DNA of 64,000 nt, taken from the NCBI GenBank assembly GCA_018269055.1, contig JAFDVI010000026.1, forward strand, positions 46,305 to 110,304, given 5' to 3'. The DNA comes from Acidobacteriota bacterium (GTDB lineage: Bacteria; Acidobacteriota; Blastocatellia; RBC074). The position numbers and the translations under genes are program-made. The notes under the pieces were generated by a model. That model saw nothing but the letters and a program-made list of their open reading frames with translations, did no database searches and was not told the DNA's origin. Position 1 is the first letter of the stretch; each line of letters starts with the position of its first letter. Below, piece by piece: positions 24,461-35,032 of the stretch.

Positions 24461-25771
24461 TTACATCTCCTTCTCAAGACCAGCGATTGATTCATACACC
24501 TCGACATTCTTCTCTTCTTCACAGCGCGGAAACACCAGGCGCAATAACAGCGGAGTCACCATCGTTGTCACCAATACCATAATTACCATAATCGAAAACA
24601 CATCCTGGTTGATGATGCCGCTGGCCAAACCGACTCCGGCGACGATCAATCCGACTTCGCCGCGTGAGATCATGCCTACGCCGACGCGCAGCGATTCCTG
24701 ACGATTAAATCCGCACAGCAACGCCGGAACAGAACAGCCGAGTACTTTGCCCGCGATGGCAACGATCAAAATCACAGCCATCAACCACAACTGTGATGAA
24801 TTGCCCAACAGCGCGCGGCCATTGGCTTCCAATCCGATGGAAATGAAAAAGACCGGAACCAGAATGCTATAGGTCAGCGGATGAATGCCTTCGTCAATTT
24901 CGCGTTTGAAACCGGTTTGCGCGAACAAGACCCCGGCGATGTATGAACCGGTGATGGCCGCCACCTGGCCTATGTATTGCGCCAGCAGTGCGTACAGTAA
25001 TGCCACGCCAACTGTCGCCGCCAACAACGCCTGGCTGGCCGGAACCCGGTTGGCGAATTTCAGCAAACGATCAAAGAACCGATGGCCGAACCAAATCGAA
25101 GCCGCGAAAAACGCCGTCATCAACACAAAGATCAAAACTATTTCCATCGCTTTGCTGCCGCCGAACAGCGAATGCGCAATCACCGTCGGAAGCGCCGCGT
25201 CTGCGGCATCGGCGGCTCCAACGGCAGAAAAGGCGATGACGAAAGACAAGACGATGATTCCCATCACGTCATCAATCACCGCCGCGCCCAGAATCGTCGA
25301 GCCTTCCTTTGACCGAAGCTGTTTCAGCTCCATCAAAGTTTGCGCCGAAATCGAAACGCTGGTCGCGGTCATCACTGTGCCGATGAAAATGGCTTCGCGC
25401 CATCCAAACCCGAAAACTCGCGCGGCGACTGCGCCGCCAAACATCGGCAACACCACTCCGCCCGCCGCGGCCCAAAACGCCACGCGACCAACGCGTTTCA
25501 TTCCTTCCAGGTCGGTTTCCAACCCGGCGACAAACATCAATAGAATGACGCCGATTTCGGAAAAATCCTTGATCGTGTGTTCCAGCGCTTCGGACGATCC
25601 GGCGAACGGCCACAGATGCAGCACATCAACGACGGTCGGCCCCAGCAGCAATCCGACCAGGATTTCACCGAAAACCGCCGGTTGGCCAAACCGAACGCTG
25701 AGCGCGCCAGCCGCTTTGGCGGCAAAAATGATGATGGTTAATAACAAAAGAAGTTGGAGAAGATGCGACAT
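24461..25771 (-). CDS. CPA2-family cation/proton antiporter (Kef/NapA type)
   Basis: A 436-residue membrane protein with about 12 segments and the Na+/H+ exchanger domain: FGQPAVFGEILVGLLLGPT at the N-terminus, LLMFVAGLETDLEGM, and TILGAAVIDDVMGIIVLS with the double Asp of ion-coupling antiporters. No RCK/TrkA-N regulatory domain follows, so it is a short form. It exchanges Na+ or K+ for protons at the inner membrane. It ends near the AT-rich leader of the propeller gene and is preceded by the porin gene's terminator, so it is probably its own transcription unit. Confidence 0.92.
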   Translation of the reverse strand: MSHLLQLLLLLTIIIFAAKAAGALSVRFGQPAVFGEILVGLLLGPTVVDVLHLWPFAGSSEALEHTIKDFSEIGVILLMFVAGLETDLEGMKRVGRVAFWAAAGGVVLPMFGGAVAARVFGFGWREAIFIGTVMTATSVSISAQTLMELKQLRSKEGSTILGAAVIDDVMGIIVLSFVIAFSAVGAADAADAALPTVIAHSLFGGSKAMEIVLIFVLMTAFFAASIWFGHRFFDRLLKFANRVPASQALLAATVGVALLYALLAQYIGQVAAITGSYIAGVLFAQTGFKREIDEGIHPLTYSILVPVFFISIGLEANGRALLGNSSQLWLMAVILIVAIAGKVLGCSVPALLCGFNRQESLRVGVGMISRGEVGLIVAGVGLASGIINQDVFSIMVIMVLVTTMVTPLLLRLVFPRCEEEKNVEVYESIAGLEKEM

Positions 25772-25828
25772 AGCGGGATTCTTGCATCAATGCCCGCAGC
25801 GGTGAAGCGAACAATTTGAAAAAAATTT

Positions 25829-25902
<74 letters not shown>

Positions 25903-25922
25903 TTTTGTTGCGCGGCTATTTC

Positions 25923-27419
25923 TTATTGATCACGGTTCGTGAAGAAATAGCTGAGGCCGACGGTGAAGGTGTTTTGATTATCGCGCGCCGCGCCAATCGA
26001 ATTCGTGAAGGATTTCTGGTTTGAAAAATCACGGCGATATTCAAATCGGGTCAGGAAGTTGTTCATCAGCTTCACTTCCTGAGTCAGGGTAATGTCTTTG
26101 ACCGTTTGCGCCACGCCGGTTCTCAACCCGTCCTTGTCGTTGAACACCTCGAAGCGCGGCGAAAATGCCAGCTTGCTGTTGAACGCATATTTGAAATACG
26201 CAGCGCCGCCCGTCCATTTGCCTCGGTTTCCGGCGTCATCTCCGTCGGAGCCGTACACAAAATTGCCCAGCAGCGTCAGCTTGTCATTGACGTAAACCGT
26301 GGCCACAGTGTCGGCGACGTGCCGCCAGTTGTTGCGCGCGGAAACATCCGGAACGTTTGCCAACGGCGCTTCCGGTCCGGCCAGATAGGTTTGCGTCAGC
26401 GCAAATTTCTTGCTCGGCGTCAGGCCGACCTGGAAGCCAACGGTTTTGCTCGCATTTTTGCCGACATTGTTTTCAAACAGATTGTCCCATCCATTGACCA
26501 GAAATCCGCTCAACGCGAATTTGTCGTTAAACGAGTATTTGGCGCGAAGCCCAGCGTGATAGTACGGGCCGAAAGCGAACAACCAACCGCGCGAATAGTT
26601 GAAATTGTCCTTGGTTTCGATGACTTCTGCGCCCACGGGGGTGAAGAACTTTCCGAAATCAATCGTCAGGCCGGAGCCGATGGGAGCCACGACGCTGGCA
26701 TAAGCTTGCAGGATGTGCTTGGTCGCGTCATTGCGGCTGGAATCGCTGACGGAAATGATTCGATCAACCGTTTCGCCCAAGCCCAAATCCACACGAAAAC
26801 CCAGCGGATCGGTTTTTGAATTGGCCTTGTTCAACGTCAATTTTGCCAATTGCAGACTGAACGCATTATGGCGGACATCGAAAGCGCGCCCTTGCGTGAA
26901 CATGTCAACCTTGTTGTTGTTGTACGTGTAATACCCGTCCACAATGCCGCTGACTTCTGTATCGCGGAAAAACTTCAGAACGCCATCGTTCTTTTTGGCG
27001 TCATCCTGCACCGTTGCGGACGCCGCGCCTTTTTCCGTCTCGTCAACTTTTGCCGGAGCGGCAGAGATGGAAACTGCCGTAGTTTCCGCTGTTGAGGCTG
27101 ACGGACTCAGCCGGGCAAGTTTTTCCTCAAGCTGGCGAATCCGTTCTTCCAGCGATTCAACCAATTTCGCCATTTCGGCCACGGAGATTTTGGCGTCAGC
27201 ATCCGCTTCCCCCGCGCCAAGTTTGCTTGCTGACGTTTCCTTCTTCGTGGAGGTTTTCTTTCTCTCCTCCGTTGTCTCTTCTTCAATCGCGGAAACGGCG
27301 GCAAACCCCGGCGCCTCCAACGCGGATGAGAGAAGTAAGGCCATAATTACTGCAAGGCCGCGAACTTTCCGTCCAGTCAAACCCATTGGGTTAAGAGCAA
27401 ATGACCTGTTAGCTAGCAT
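25923..27419 (-). CDS. Outer-membrane porin with coiled coil (OmpL-like, bbp2 family)
   Basis: About 498 residues. A signal peptide is followed by a charged Lys/Glu region and a short coiled coil (VAEMAKLVESLEERIRQLEEKL), then a beta-barrel beginning VSGIVDGYYTYNNNK, the pattern of the putative beta-barrel porin-2 family, and ending in an aromatic-rich TVGLSYFF segment. The frame can start at TTG 27440, but the ATG at 27419 has GGAG 11 bases upstream and is preferred. It is the last gene of the run glnD-amt-glnK-amt-OMP-porin. Its 3' end carries the conserved element shared with the upstream OMP gene, so the two are probably regulated alike. Substrate unknown; nitrogenous solutes are a guess. 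Confidence 0.85.
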   Translation of the reverse strand: MLANRSFALNPMGLTGRKVRGLAVIMALLLSSALEAPGFAAVSAIEEETTEERKKTSTKKETSASKLGAGEADADAKISVAEMAKLVESLEERIRQLEEKLARLSPSASTAETTAVSISAAPAKVDETEKGAASATVQDDAKKNDGVLKFFRDTEVSGIVDGYYTYNNNKVDMFTQGRAFDVRHNAFSLQLAKLTLNKANSKTDPLGFRVDLGLGETVDRIISVSDSSRNDATKHILQAYASVVAPIGSGLTIDFGKFFTPVGAEVIETKDNFNYSRGWLFAFGPYYHAGLRAKYSFNDKFALSGFLVNGWDNLFENNVGKNASKTVGFQVGLTPSKKFALTQTYLAGPEAPLANVPDVSARNNWRHVADTVATVYVNDKLTLLGNFVYGSDGDDAGNRGKWTGGAAYFKYAFNSKLAFSPRFEVFNDKDGLRTGVAQTVKDITLTQEVKLMNNFLTRFEYRRDFSNQKSFTNSIGAARDNQNTFTVGLSYFFTNRDQ

Positions 27420-27488
27420 GTTCCGTTCGTCTCCAAACAAGTAAGCGGTTTCAACATTGGTTGCCAGCGGAATAGACTCAAAAAAATA

Positions 27489-27564
<76 letters not shown>

Positions 27565-27568
27565 ATCG

Positions 27569-28291
27569 TTAAAAGGTGATGCCGTAATACACAAACAGCC
27601 CGTTGTTTTTCTTACCGGTATTGCCGATGCTGTAACCGATATTCAACAGGCTGCTCTTAGGCAAGGCGAAAGAAAAGCCCGGCGTCACATAACCAAACCC
27701 GTTTTCGCCACTGAACCAGTCGGCAACGAAGCTGACTTTCTTGGCCACGGGTTGTTCGTAACCGACCATCGCGCCGCCTTTGTCCAATCCGTCAAAGTCA
27801 TATCCGGCCAGAGCGTAACCGCCGACCGTAATACGCGGGCCGTAATCGCCAGAGACTTTCTTGCTGGCATTGCCGTAAAAGAATCCGAAGGAATCGTTGG
27901 AATCGCGGTTGCGCAGCGGCGTGTAGGCAATCGCGCCGACGGTCAGCGCCGTGCCGGATTTTTCATTCGCGTAAAACTGCCATTTGATGTTCGGTTGGGC
28001 GTAGACAGTGGTAGGGGCGGCGGAGTTTGTCGCGGCGACGTTCACGCCGACTTCAACGCCTTTGCCCAGACCGACCACCACACGCGGAACGTAGGTTTGG
28101 AATCCGCCGTCGTCGTGGCTTTCCAGGTGACTGATAAAGTCGAATTCAAAATAGGTTTTCTTCTTGGCGACGACGTCGGTCGAAGGAATGTTGAAAATGG
28201 TGGACTGCGCGAAGGCAGTGCGATGGCTGGTTACTAAAAGCGCTACGAATAGTCCTAGCCCCAGATAAAGAGCAGTTCGTTTTGAAGTCAT
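27569..28291 (-). CDS. Outer-membrane beta-barrel protein of unknown function
   Basis: A 240-residue exported protein with signal peptide (ending HRTAFAQ, about residue 29) and alternating-polarity strands throughout (VVVGLGKGVEVGVNVAAT, NIKWQFYANEKSG, RITVGGYALAGYDFDGLDKGG). It ends in GLFVYYGITF, a terminal Phe as expected for BAM-inserted outer-membrane proteins. About 10-12 strands fit the length. No specific family is recognised. AAGGAG precedes the ATG. It lies between the second amt gene and the porin gene, and shares a 3' element with the porin, which suggests a common envelope role under nitrogen control. Confidence 0.78.
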   Translation of the reverse strand: MTSKRTALYLGLGLFVALLVTSHRTAFAQSTIFNIPSTDVVAKKKTYFEFDFISHLESHDDGGFQTYVPRVVVGLGKGVEVGVNVAATNSAAPTTVYAQPNIKWQFYANEKSGTALTVGAIAYTPLRNRDSNDSFGFFYGNASKKVSGDYGPRITVGGYALAGYDFDGLDKGGAMVGYEQPVAKKVSFVADWFSGENGFGYVTPGFSFALPKSSLLNIGYSIGNTGKKNNGLFVYYGITF

Positions 28292-28465
28292 GATGTTTGT
28301 TCTCCTTAAAGCTCAAGATTTGACTCACGAGACGGCTGGTAAATCAGATTATTCGCAGCGGGATTCAAACATCCGAGTTTCTTGCCAACTCTATCGTCGG
28401 GCTTTAGACTCAGGTTGAAATCACGCTGGCAACTTAAATGAAGTCGCTCGTGTGGTTCAGATCAG

Positions 28466-28514
28466 GGGCGCTACGCGATGATGTTGCCGCATCATTGATA
28501 AAACCGTAGCGCCC
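28466..28514. repeat. Nested hairpin downstream of amt
   Basis: GGGCGCTACG (28466-28475) pairs with CGTAGCGCCC (28505-28514), and the loop holds a second stem ATGATG/CATCAT. It lies about 50 bases beyond the amt stop on the minus strand. There is no T-run on the minus side, so it may protect the amt mRNA end rather than terminate. Confidence 0.6.
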
Positions 28515-28562
28515 TTGTTATTTCGGTTGCGGGTCGGTCTCAACCAACCCATTGCCATCCAA

Positions 28563-30200
28563 TTAAGTTTCTTCAGCAAATTTGCCACTGATCAGGACAT
28601 CGCCGGTTGCTGATGTACCGCTCATCGCCACGTAGCCGCCACCGGCGCTGCTCGTTGAAACCTGGAAATCGGGGTAAGCCAGCGCACCCATTTCGGGCAA
28701 ATCCAGTCCGGCGATTTCGACTTCCGGATCAACGCGATGGCCGACCAGTTTATCCACCAGTTTGTAAATGATGTAGAAGGCAATGCCAACGAAGATGATG
28801 TTGACGACAGGGCCAATCAACTGCGCCAGGAACTGCTTCGCATCGCCGTAAAACAATCCGCGCACGCCGCCTGGAATGCCGTTGTAAAGATCGCCGTAAG
28901 TCCCATCGGCAAACAGTCCCAAACTGACCACGCCCCAGAACCCGTTTACGCCGTGAACGGAAATCGCGCCAACTGGATCGTCAATCTTCAGCTTCTGATC
29001 AATGAAAAGAATGCTTTCGACAACCAGCACTCCGGCGATTGCGCCAATCAGAACCGCCGCCCAACTGGTGACGAATGCACAAGGAGCGGTAATGGCCACC
29101 AATCCGGCCAGCATACCGTTGGCCATCATGCTGGGATCGGGTTTGCCCAACCGTTTCCAAACATACAGCCCGCTGATCAGCGCTCCCGACGCTGAAGCCA
29201 ACATTGTGTTGACCGCCGTGACACTGATTCGTAAATCGCCGCCAGCCAGACTTGACCCTGCATTAAAGCCGAACCAACCGAAAGCCAGGATGAACACGCC
29301 CAACAGCGCCATCGGAATGTCGTGTCCGGGCATCGCCACGGATTTGCCGTCTTTGGTGTATTTACCGATGCGTGGGCCAAGCAGCTTGGCGCCGACATAA
29401 GCTGTCACGCCGCCTGTCATGTGAACGACCGATGACCCCGCGTAATCAACAAAGCCGTGGCCAAGTCCGAAATTCGTGCCGAGCGTGGCCAACCATCCTC
29501 CGCCCCAAACCCAGTTGCCGAAAATCGGGTACACCAGCGCGCCCATAAAAAACGAGAAAATGATGAACGCCGAAAACTTCCAGCGTTCGGCCATTGCGCC
29601 TGTCGGAATGGTCGCCGCCGTATCCATAAAGACCATCGCGAACAGGAAGAAGGCGAACACTCCCACGTCATAGGTTCCGCCCCCCAGGAAAAATCCTTTC
29701 AATCCAAACAAGCCCAGAGTTTTGCCCGCAATGGTGATCGTAAATTCGTGATTGAGCACGGAACTGGCGGCGCCCAAAGCCGACACAGCTCCAATCCCAC
29801 CCATCATCAAGGCAAACCCGCTGACCCAGAACCCAAGCATGCCCACTGCATACACCAGCATGTTCATGGACATCGTGTGGGCGGCATTTTTGGCTCGCGT
29901 GAACCCGGTTTCGGCCAACGCGAACCCGGCCTGCATAAACATGACCAGGAATCCGGCGATCAAAACCCATAGAAAGTTGATTGCAATTTTGTTATGACCA
30001 ACAGTTGAGGCGACTTCGTCCAACGTTGGTTTGCCAGCCTCTGCAGCCGTGATGTCGCTGGCGGTTCCGGTGGCGCCGCCATTCGGATCGGCAACAGGCG
30101 CGGATGGCGATTGGGCAAAGGTGGGACAACTTGTGCCTTGCCAGACGGCAAAGCCGAACAGCAAACAAAATACCAGCCCAATAGCTTTTCCTCTTTTCAT
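28563..30200 (-). CDS. amt: Ammonium transporter (Amt family), second copy
   Basis: A 545-residue Amt/Mep/Rh channel that takes up ammonium. It is longer than the usual 400-450 residues because of a signal peptide plus about 45-residue N-terminal extension before LWVLIAGFLVMFMQAGFALAETGFTRAKN. Eleven membrane segments follow, with the two pore His in SSVVHMTGG and SVHGVNGFWG. The C-terminal 40 residues after the conserved tail are Ser/Gly-rich. AAGGAG precedes the ATG. The gene directly follows glnK, whose PII protein would close the channel when nitrogen is plentiful. The two Amt proteins here are clearly diverged, so they may differ in affinity. Confidence 0.96.
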   Translation of the reverse strand: MKRGKAIGLVFCLLFGFAVWQGTSCPTFAQSPSAPVADPNGGATGTASDITAAEAGKPTLDEVASTVGHNKIAINFLWVLIAGFLVMFMQAGFALAETGFTRAKNAAHTMSMNMLVYAVGMLGFWVSGFALMMGGIGAVSALGAASSVLNHEFTITIAGKTLGLFGLKGFFLGGGTYDVGVFAFFLFAMVFMDTAATIPTGAMAERWKFSAFIIFSFFMGALVYPIFGNWVWGGGWLATLGTNFGLGHGFVDYAGSSVVHMTGGVTAYVGAKLLGPRIGKYTKDGKSVAMPGHDIPMALLGVFILAFGWFGFNAGSSLAGGDLRISVTAVNTMLASASGALISGLYVWKRLGKPDPSMMANGMLAGLVAITAPCAFVTSWAAVLIGAIAGVLVVESILFIDQKLKIDDPVGAISVHGVNGFWGVVSLGLFADGTYGDLYNGIPGGVRGLFYGDAKQFLAQLIGPVVNIIFVGIAFYIIYKLVDKLVGHRVDPEVEIAGLDLPEMGALAYPDFQVSTSSAGGGYVAMSGTSATGDVLISGKFAEET

Positions 30201-30392
30201 TGTTATGCTCCTTAATCGTGCAAAATTTTGTGCGCCATGCGCGCGAAGACTCTTTGCTATCGTACTGGTGCCAGATCGTGATGGAATTTCTAAATCAGTC
30301 GTCAGTCAGTTTTGTACTTCAACAAGTTCTGGAAATTGCCCTGAGCCGAAAGGTAGAAACTGCCGTACGCTTCCGGCTCAGTTCAGGTGGGG

Positions 30393-30749
<357 letters not shown>

Positions 30750-30770
30750 TTACGGATTTAGAACCGCGAA

Positions 30771-32246
30771 TTACTGCTCCAGCACTTTGGCCGCGCTGAA
30801 AACGGGATCGCCAATCGAGCCTCCGCCGTGTCCAAACACGCCAGCAACTCCCAGGTCTGCGTCAATGTTATAACCTTCCTCGCCGTGTTGGCTAAGATCA
30901 AGCCCGGCGATTTCGTCTTCATTACTGACGCGCACGCCAATCAACAAATCAACGATCTTCAAAATAATCAGCGAAGCGATCATTCCCAGGGCGATTGCAA
31001 TCGCCGAAGCAATCAACTGATTCAGCACCTGCTTTCCATTGCCTTCGATCAATCCGACGGGGCCGCCACTGAACACATCGTTGACTGCTTTTGTTGCAAA
31101 AACTCCGGTCAAAATCGCCCCCGTGAATCCGCCCACGCCGTGAACGCCAAACGCGTCCAGCGAATCGTCGTAACCGAAGCGTTTTTTCAGTTCAGTCACC
31201 GCAAAGAAACAACCCACTCCGGCAACCAGACCGATGATCAGCGCCGACATTGGTGTGACAAATCCCGAAGCCGGTGTGATGCCGACCAAGCCCGCGACTG
31301 CACCGGAAATCGCTCCCAAAACAGTCGGTTTCCCCTGCTTCAACCATTCAACGATTGTCCATCCCAGCGCGGCCGCAGCCGCTCCGAAGTGCGTGGCCAC
31401 AAACGCGCTGGTCGCCAACTTGCCCGCCGCCAACGCGCTTCCGGCGTTGAATCCGAACCAGCCAACCCACAACAGACAAGCGCCAATTACGCTGAGCACC
31501 AGACTGTGCGGCGCAAACGACGTTTTTGGATAGCCCAGCCGTTTGCCCAGATAAATGGCGCAAACCAATGCCGAAAATCCCGATGAAATGTGCACCACGG
31601 TTCCGCCCGCGAAATCAAGCGCCGGAATTTTGCCGTTCAACAACGGCAGCGCCAGCAACCCGCCATTGCCCCAAACCATGTGCGCCAGCGGGAAATACAC
31701 AATCAACGCCCAGAGGATCGTGAATACCAGCATCGCGCTGAATTTCATTCGTTCGGCAAACGCGCCGGTGATCAACGCGGGCGTGATGATGGCAAACATC
31801 AACTGGAACATCATGAATGTTTGCTGCGGAATCGTCGCCGCATAGGTCGGATTCGGATCGCCGCCAACGCCTCGCAGAAACGCAAATGCCAGACCGCCGA
31901 AAAACGGAGTGCCATCCGCAAACGCGATGCTGTAACCGACGAACGCCCACAACACCGTGACGACTCCCATCAGGATGAAGCTTTGCATCATCGTTGCCAG
32001 GACGTTCTTTTTGCGAACCAAACCGCCGTAAAACAGCGCCAAGCCTGGTCCAGTCATCATCAACACCAGCGCACAACAGACCAGCATCCAAGCGTTGTCG
32101 CCAGACATCTGCGCACCGGTTGCAGCAGCTTCTGTTTTGGTCAACCGCTCTTCGACAGATGGGGTTTGCGCCAAAACCGTCAATGAACTAATCAAAGAAC
32201 CCAGCATAGCCAGAGCAAGGCCACGCCACAAAATTTTTCTTTTCAT
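30771..32246 (-). CDS. amt: Ammonium transporter (Amt family), first copy
   Basis: A 491-residue Amt channel. The start at 32246 is chosen because it begins a signal peptide (MKRKILWRGLALAMLG...VLAQ) and AAGGA lies upstream; the frame runs 66 bases further into the glnD end. After a 25-residue periplasmic stretch the channel domain starts at DNAWMLVCCALVLMMTGPGL. Pore His residues lie in GGTVVHISSG and FGVHGVGGFTG. It is followed after 39 bases by glnK, the classic amtB-glnK pairing. The Amt signal peptide is cleaved in E. coli AmtB, which fits this start. Confidence 0.96.
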   Translation of the reverse strand: MKRKILWRGLALAMLGSLISSLTVLAQTPSVEERLTKTEAAATGAQMSGDNAWMLVCCALVLMMTGPGLALFYGGLVRKKNVLATMMQSFILMGVVTVLWAFVGYSIAFADGTPFFGGLAFAFLRGVGGDPNPTYAATIPQQTFMMFQLMFAIITPALITGAFAERMKFSAMLVFTILWALIVYFPLAHMVWGNGGLLALPLLNGKIPALDFAGGTVVHISSGFSALVCAIYLGKRLGYPKTSFAPHSLVLSVIGACLLWVGWFGFNAGSALAAGKLATSAFVATHFGAAAAALGWTIVEWLKQGKPTVLGAISGAVAGLVGITPASGFVTPMSALIIGLVAGVGCFFAVTELKKRFGYDDSLDAFGVHGVGGFTGAILTGVFATKAVNDVFSGGPVGLIEGNGKQVLNQLIASAIAIALGMIASLIILKIVDLLIGVRVSNEDEIAGLDLSQHGEEGYNIDADLGVAGVFGHGGGSIGDPVFSAAKVLEQ

Positions 32247-32308
32247 AACTGGTTGCGTCCTTAATTGATTGGAATGGGTGGCTGTTTCATGCGACAGCCG
32301 ATACAGCA

Positions 32309-35032
32309 TCAAGAATCAGTATTACTTGGTTCGCCTAATGATTGGCGAAGCGCGTCTTCAATGGTTGGCAACACCTCATCCGCCAACTTTTCACCAGACG
32401 CATTCGTCACATAAAAAATATCCAGCGCAAGATGCTTTTCGGTCGCCACCTTTGCGAACACGATGTCCAGGTCGAGCGCCGTCAGAGTGCTGGCAATTTT
32501 GTAAGCCAAACCCAGCCTGTCTCCGGTCATCACTTCCAGGATCGTGCTCTTGTTTGACGAATAATTATCCCAGCTAAAGCGTGTTGGCGCGGCTTTCAGC
32601 ATCTTGCGCCTTGAGGAAAACTTCGAACTCGATTGCGCGCGCAGTCGCTTTTCAACCGCCGCGGAAATATCGTACTCGCCACTGATTGCGCGTTTCAGTG
32701 ACAGATCAATCTGTTCCCAGCGCGCCGGATCATTGATCGGCTCTCCCGCCGAATCGCGCACCTTGAACGAATCAATCGCGACGCCGTCTGCACGCGTATT
32801 CAATTGCACGCTCAGGATATTGATTCCCTGCGCGGTCAACGCTCCCGCAACCGCGGCAAATAAACCGCGCCGGTTGCGCGCAGCCAGATGTAAATCCGTC
32901 GAACGAGTCTGCGTATTCAATCGCCAACCCGTTTTGATCAACCGGGAATTGAGCGAAGCAGCCAATCGTACGTGTTCAATGATCGCCTGCGGAGGCGTAA
33001 AGCGCGCATAATCATCCGGCAGCAGTTTGAAATGACGGCGAACCTCATCCGGGTCCACTTCGCTGCCCAACATTCGGGCAATGCGTTGCCGTAATGGCTC
33101 CGTTTCGCTTTCGCCTTCTTCCGGCAGCAAAACGCCGCGTGCTTTTGTGTACAACTCCCAAATCAACGCATCCTTCCATTCGTTCCACATTCCGGGCCCG
33201 ACGCCGTGAATATCTCCGAAGGTCAGCATGCAAAGCAGGTTCAGGTTTTCAACGGCGCCCATTTCCGCGGCAAAATCGTGAACGACTTTTTCGTCACTCA
33301 AATCGCGGCGCTGCGCAATGTGCGACATCAACAAATGATGGCGAACCAGAAAGATGACCTGCTCCGTCATTTTTTCTTCCAACTGCAATCGCGCGCACAC
33401 CCGTTTCGCGATCTCAATCCCTTTTTCAGTGTGTCCGCCGCCCAAACCTTTGCCGATGTCATGCATCAACAGTCCCAGATGCAACACCGCGAGATCGGGT
33501 ATCTGGCTGTACACGCCTCGATACCGCTCAAGCTGCCTGCTGCGCGAACTGGCCAGTTCGTCCAACGCCTCAATCGTCCGCAGTGTGTGTTCATCCACGG
33601 TGAAGCGATGGTAAAGATCATGTTGCACCAAACAGGTGACGCGTCCGAATTCCGGCAGATATTTGCCCAGAAAATCCAGGTCGTGCATCAGCCGTAACCC
33701 GGCGGCGACCTTTCCTTTCACACGCAACATTTTCAACAACGCTTCAGTCGCTTCCGGAGCCGAGCGAAACGTTTTATTGACGTTTGGCAACGATGCCTGA
33801 ACTGTTTCCTGCAAAGACGAACTGAACCGCGCGCCCGTCGCCTGGGCATAACTGAAGGCCAGCATCATTTGTCGCCCGTCGAGCTTTTTGACGGGATCTG
33901 CCAGATCAAGCTCGCCGTCGCGCATCACAAACCCGCCGGTTGCCGCAGCGACAGAGTTCGCTTTGGAAATCCCGCGCGCGCGCGAAAACCATCCTCGCTT
34001 TTCATTCTTATGTGTTACGCGCTGCAAATAAGCCTCGGCCAATCGGTGCAACCGACGCGCATGCAGATAGTAATCGCGCATAAACAACTCTGACGCCTGT
34101 TGCATCGGCGTATCAGCGTAATTCAGATTGCGCGCGACCTGCTGCTGCAAATCCAAGGAGAGCAAATCGCTTTTTCGATTGGTCAAAAAATGAAGCTCGT
34201 TTCTCACCCGCAGCAAAAAATCATAAGCCGCGTTGATCGCTTTGATGTCTCGTTCCGCCAGAACACCGCATTCCGCCAATCCACTGACAGAATTCGTGCC
34301 GAATGCAACACGTGATGCCCAGATCAACTCGTGCAGATCGCGCAACCCTCCGGCAGTTTCCTTGACATTCGGCTCCTGCAAACAGGCGGCGTCGCCGAAT
34401 TTTCCATAGCGCGCCTGGCGCTCGACCAGCAATTCATCCAGCAACTCTCGCTTCTTTTTTTCAAAAACCTCTTCGTCCAGCCGCTCGACCAAATCCTCAA
34501 ACAATTCCTGACTTCCCCACAACAACCGGGCTTCGATCATGGAATTTCGCGAAACAATGTCTTCTTTGGCCACTGATAAACATTCAGCCATTGAACGTAC
34601 GCTGTGGCCGACATTGAACCCAACATCCCACAGCGAATACAGAATCGCTTCACTCAACTTGGCAGCGCGCTCGGCTTCGCGGCGGCCTTTGTAAAGGAAC
34701 ATCACGTCAATATCGGATTGTGGAGATAACTCCTGTCGCCCATATCCCCCCAGAGCGATAATCGCAAAATTATCCGCTTCAACGGCTCCGTCTAAACGCT
34801 CTTCGACCGCCAGTCGAGCGATGCGATGGATCAACAAATCAACCACCAACGAACGCGCGGCAACGATTTGCGAGCCACTGATCCCGAAACGATGCCGCAA
34901 ATGAAGTCGCTGAGTTTCGATCTTCAAAAACTTTTTTAACGCCGCCAATCGGTCAACAGAGCCGGACAATTTCTCAATCCGCCGCAACTTTTCTCCGGCG
35001 TGTTGCCTGATTGTCGCCAAATTGATCTGCAT
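32309..35032 (-). CDS. glnD: PII uridylyltransferase/uridylyl-removing enzyme GlnD
   Basis: A 907-residue bifunctional nitrogen sensor of normal length. Domain order: nucleotidyltransferase with GGYGRQELSPQSDID (Gly95 to Asp109), a helical linker, an HD hydrolase domain with LLMHDIGKG (His524-Asp525), and two C-terminal ACT domains (HLAARNRRGLFAAVAGAL and VMTGDRLGLAYKIAST) that sense glutamine. It adds UMP to PII Tyr51 at low glutamine and removes it at high glutamine. It heads the string glnD-amt-glnK-amt, 62 bases before the first amt. Its own linkage to amt/glnK is less common than the proteobacterial arrangement, where glnD is apart. Confidence 0.96.
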   Translation of the reverse strand: MQINLATIRQHAGEKLRRIEKLSGSVDRLAALKKFLKIETQRLHLRHRFGISGSQIVAARSLVVDLLIHRIARLAVEERLDGAVEADNFAIIALGGYGRQELSPQSDIDVMFLYKGRREAERAAKLSEAILYSLWDVGFNVGHSVRSMAECLSVAKEDIVSRNSMIEARLLWGSQELFEDLVERLDEEVFEKKKRELLDELLVERQARYGKFGDAACLQEPNVKETAGGLRDLHELIWASRVAFGTNSVSGLAECGVLAERDIKAINAAYDFLLRVRNELHFLTNRKSDLLSLDLQQQVARNLNYADTPMQQASELFMRDYYLHARRLHRLAEAYLQRVTHKNEKRGWFSRARGISKANSVAAATGGFVMRDGELDLADPVKKLDGRQMMLAFSYAQATGARFSSSLQETVQASLPNVNKTFRSAPEATEALLKMLRVKGKVAAGLRLMHDLDFLGKYLPEFGRVTCLVQHDLYHRFTVDEHTLRTIEALDELASSRSRQLERYRGVYSQIPDLAVLHLGLLMHDIGKGLGGGHTEKGIEIAKRVCARLQLEEKMTEQVIFLVRHHLLMSHIAQRRDLSDEKVVHDFAAEMGAVENLNLLCMLTFGDIHGVGPGMWNEWKDALIWELYTKARGVLLPEEGESETEPLRQRIARMLGSEVDPDEVRRHFKLLPDDYARFTPPQAIIEHVRLAASLNSRLIKTGWRLNTQTRSTDLHLAARNRRGLFAAVAGALTAQGINILSVQLNTRADGVAIDSFKVRDSAGEPINDPARWEQIDLSLKRAISGEYDISAAVEKRLRAQSSSKFSSRRKMLKAAPTRFSWDNYSSNKSTILEVMTGDRLGLAYKIASTLTALDLDIVFAKVATEKHLALDIFYVTNASGEKLADEVLPTIEDALRQSLGEPSNTDS

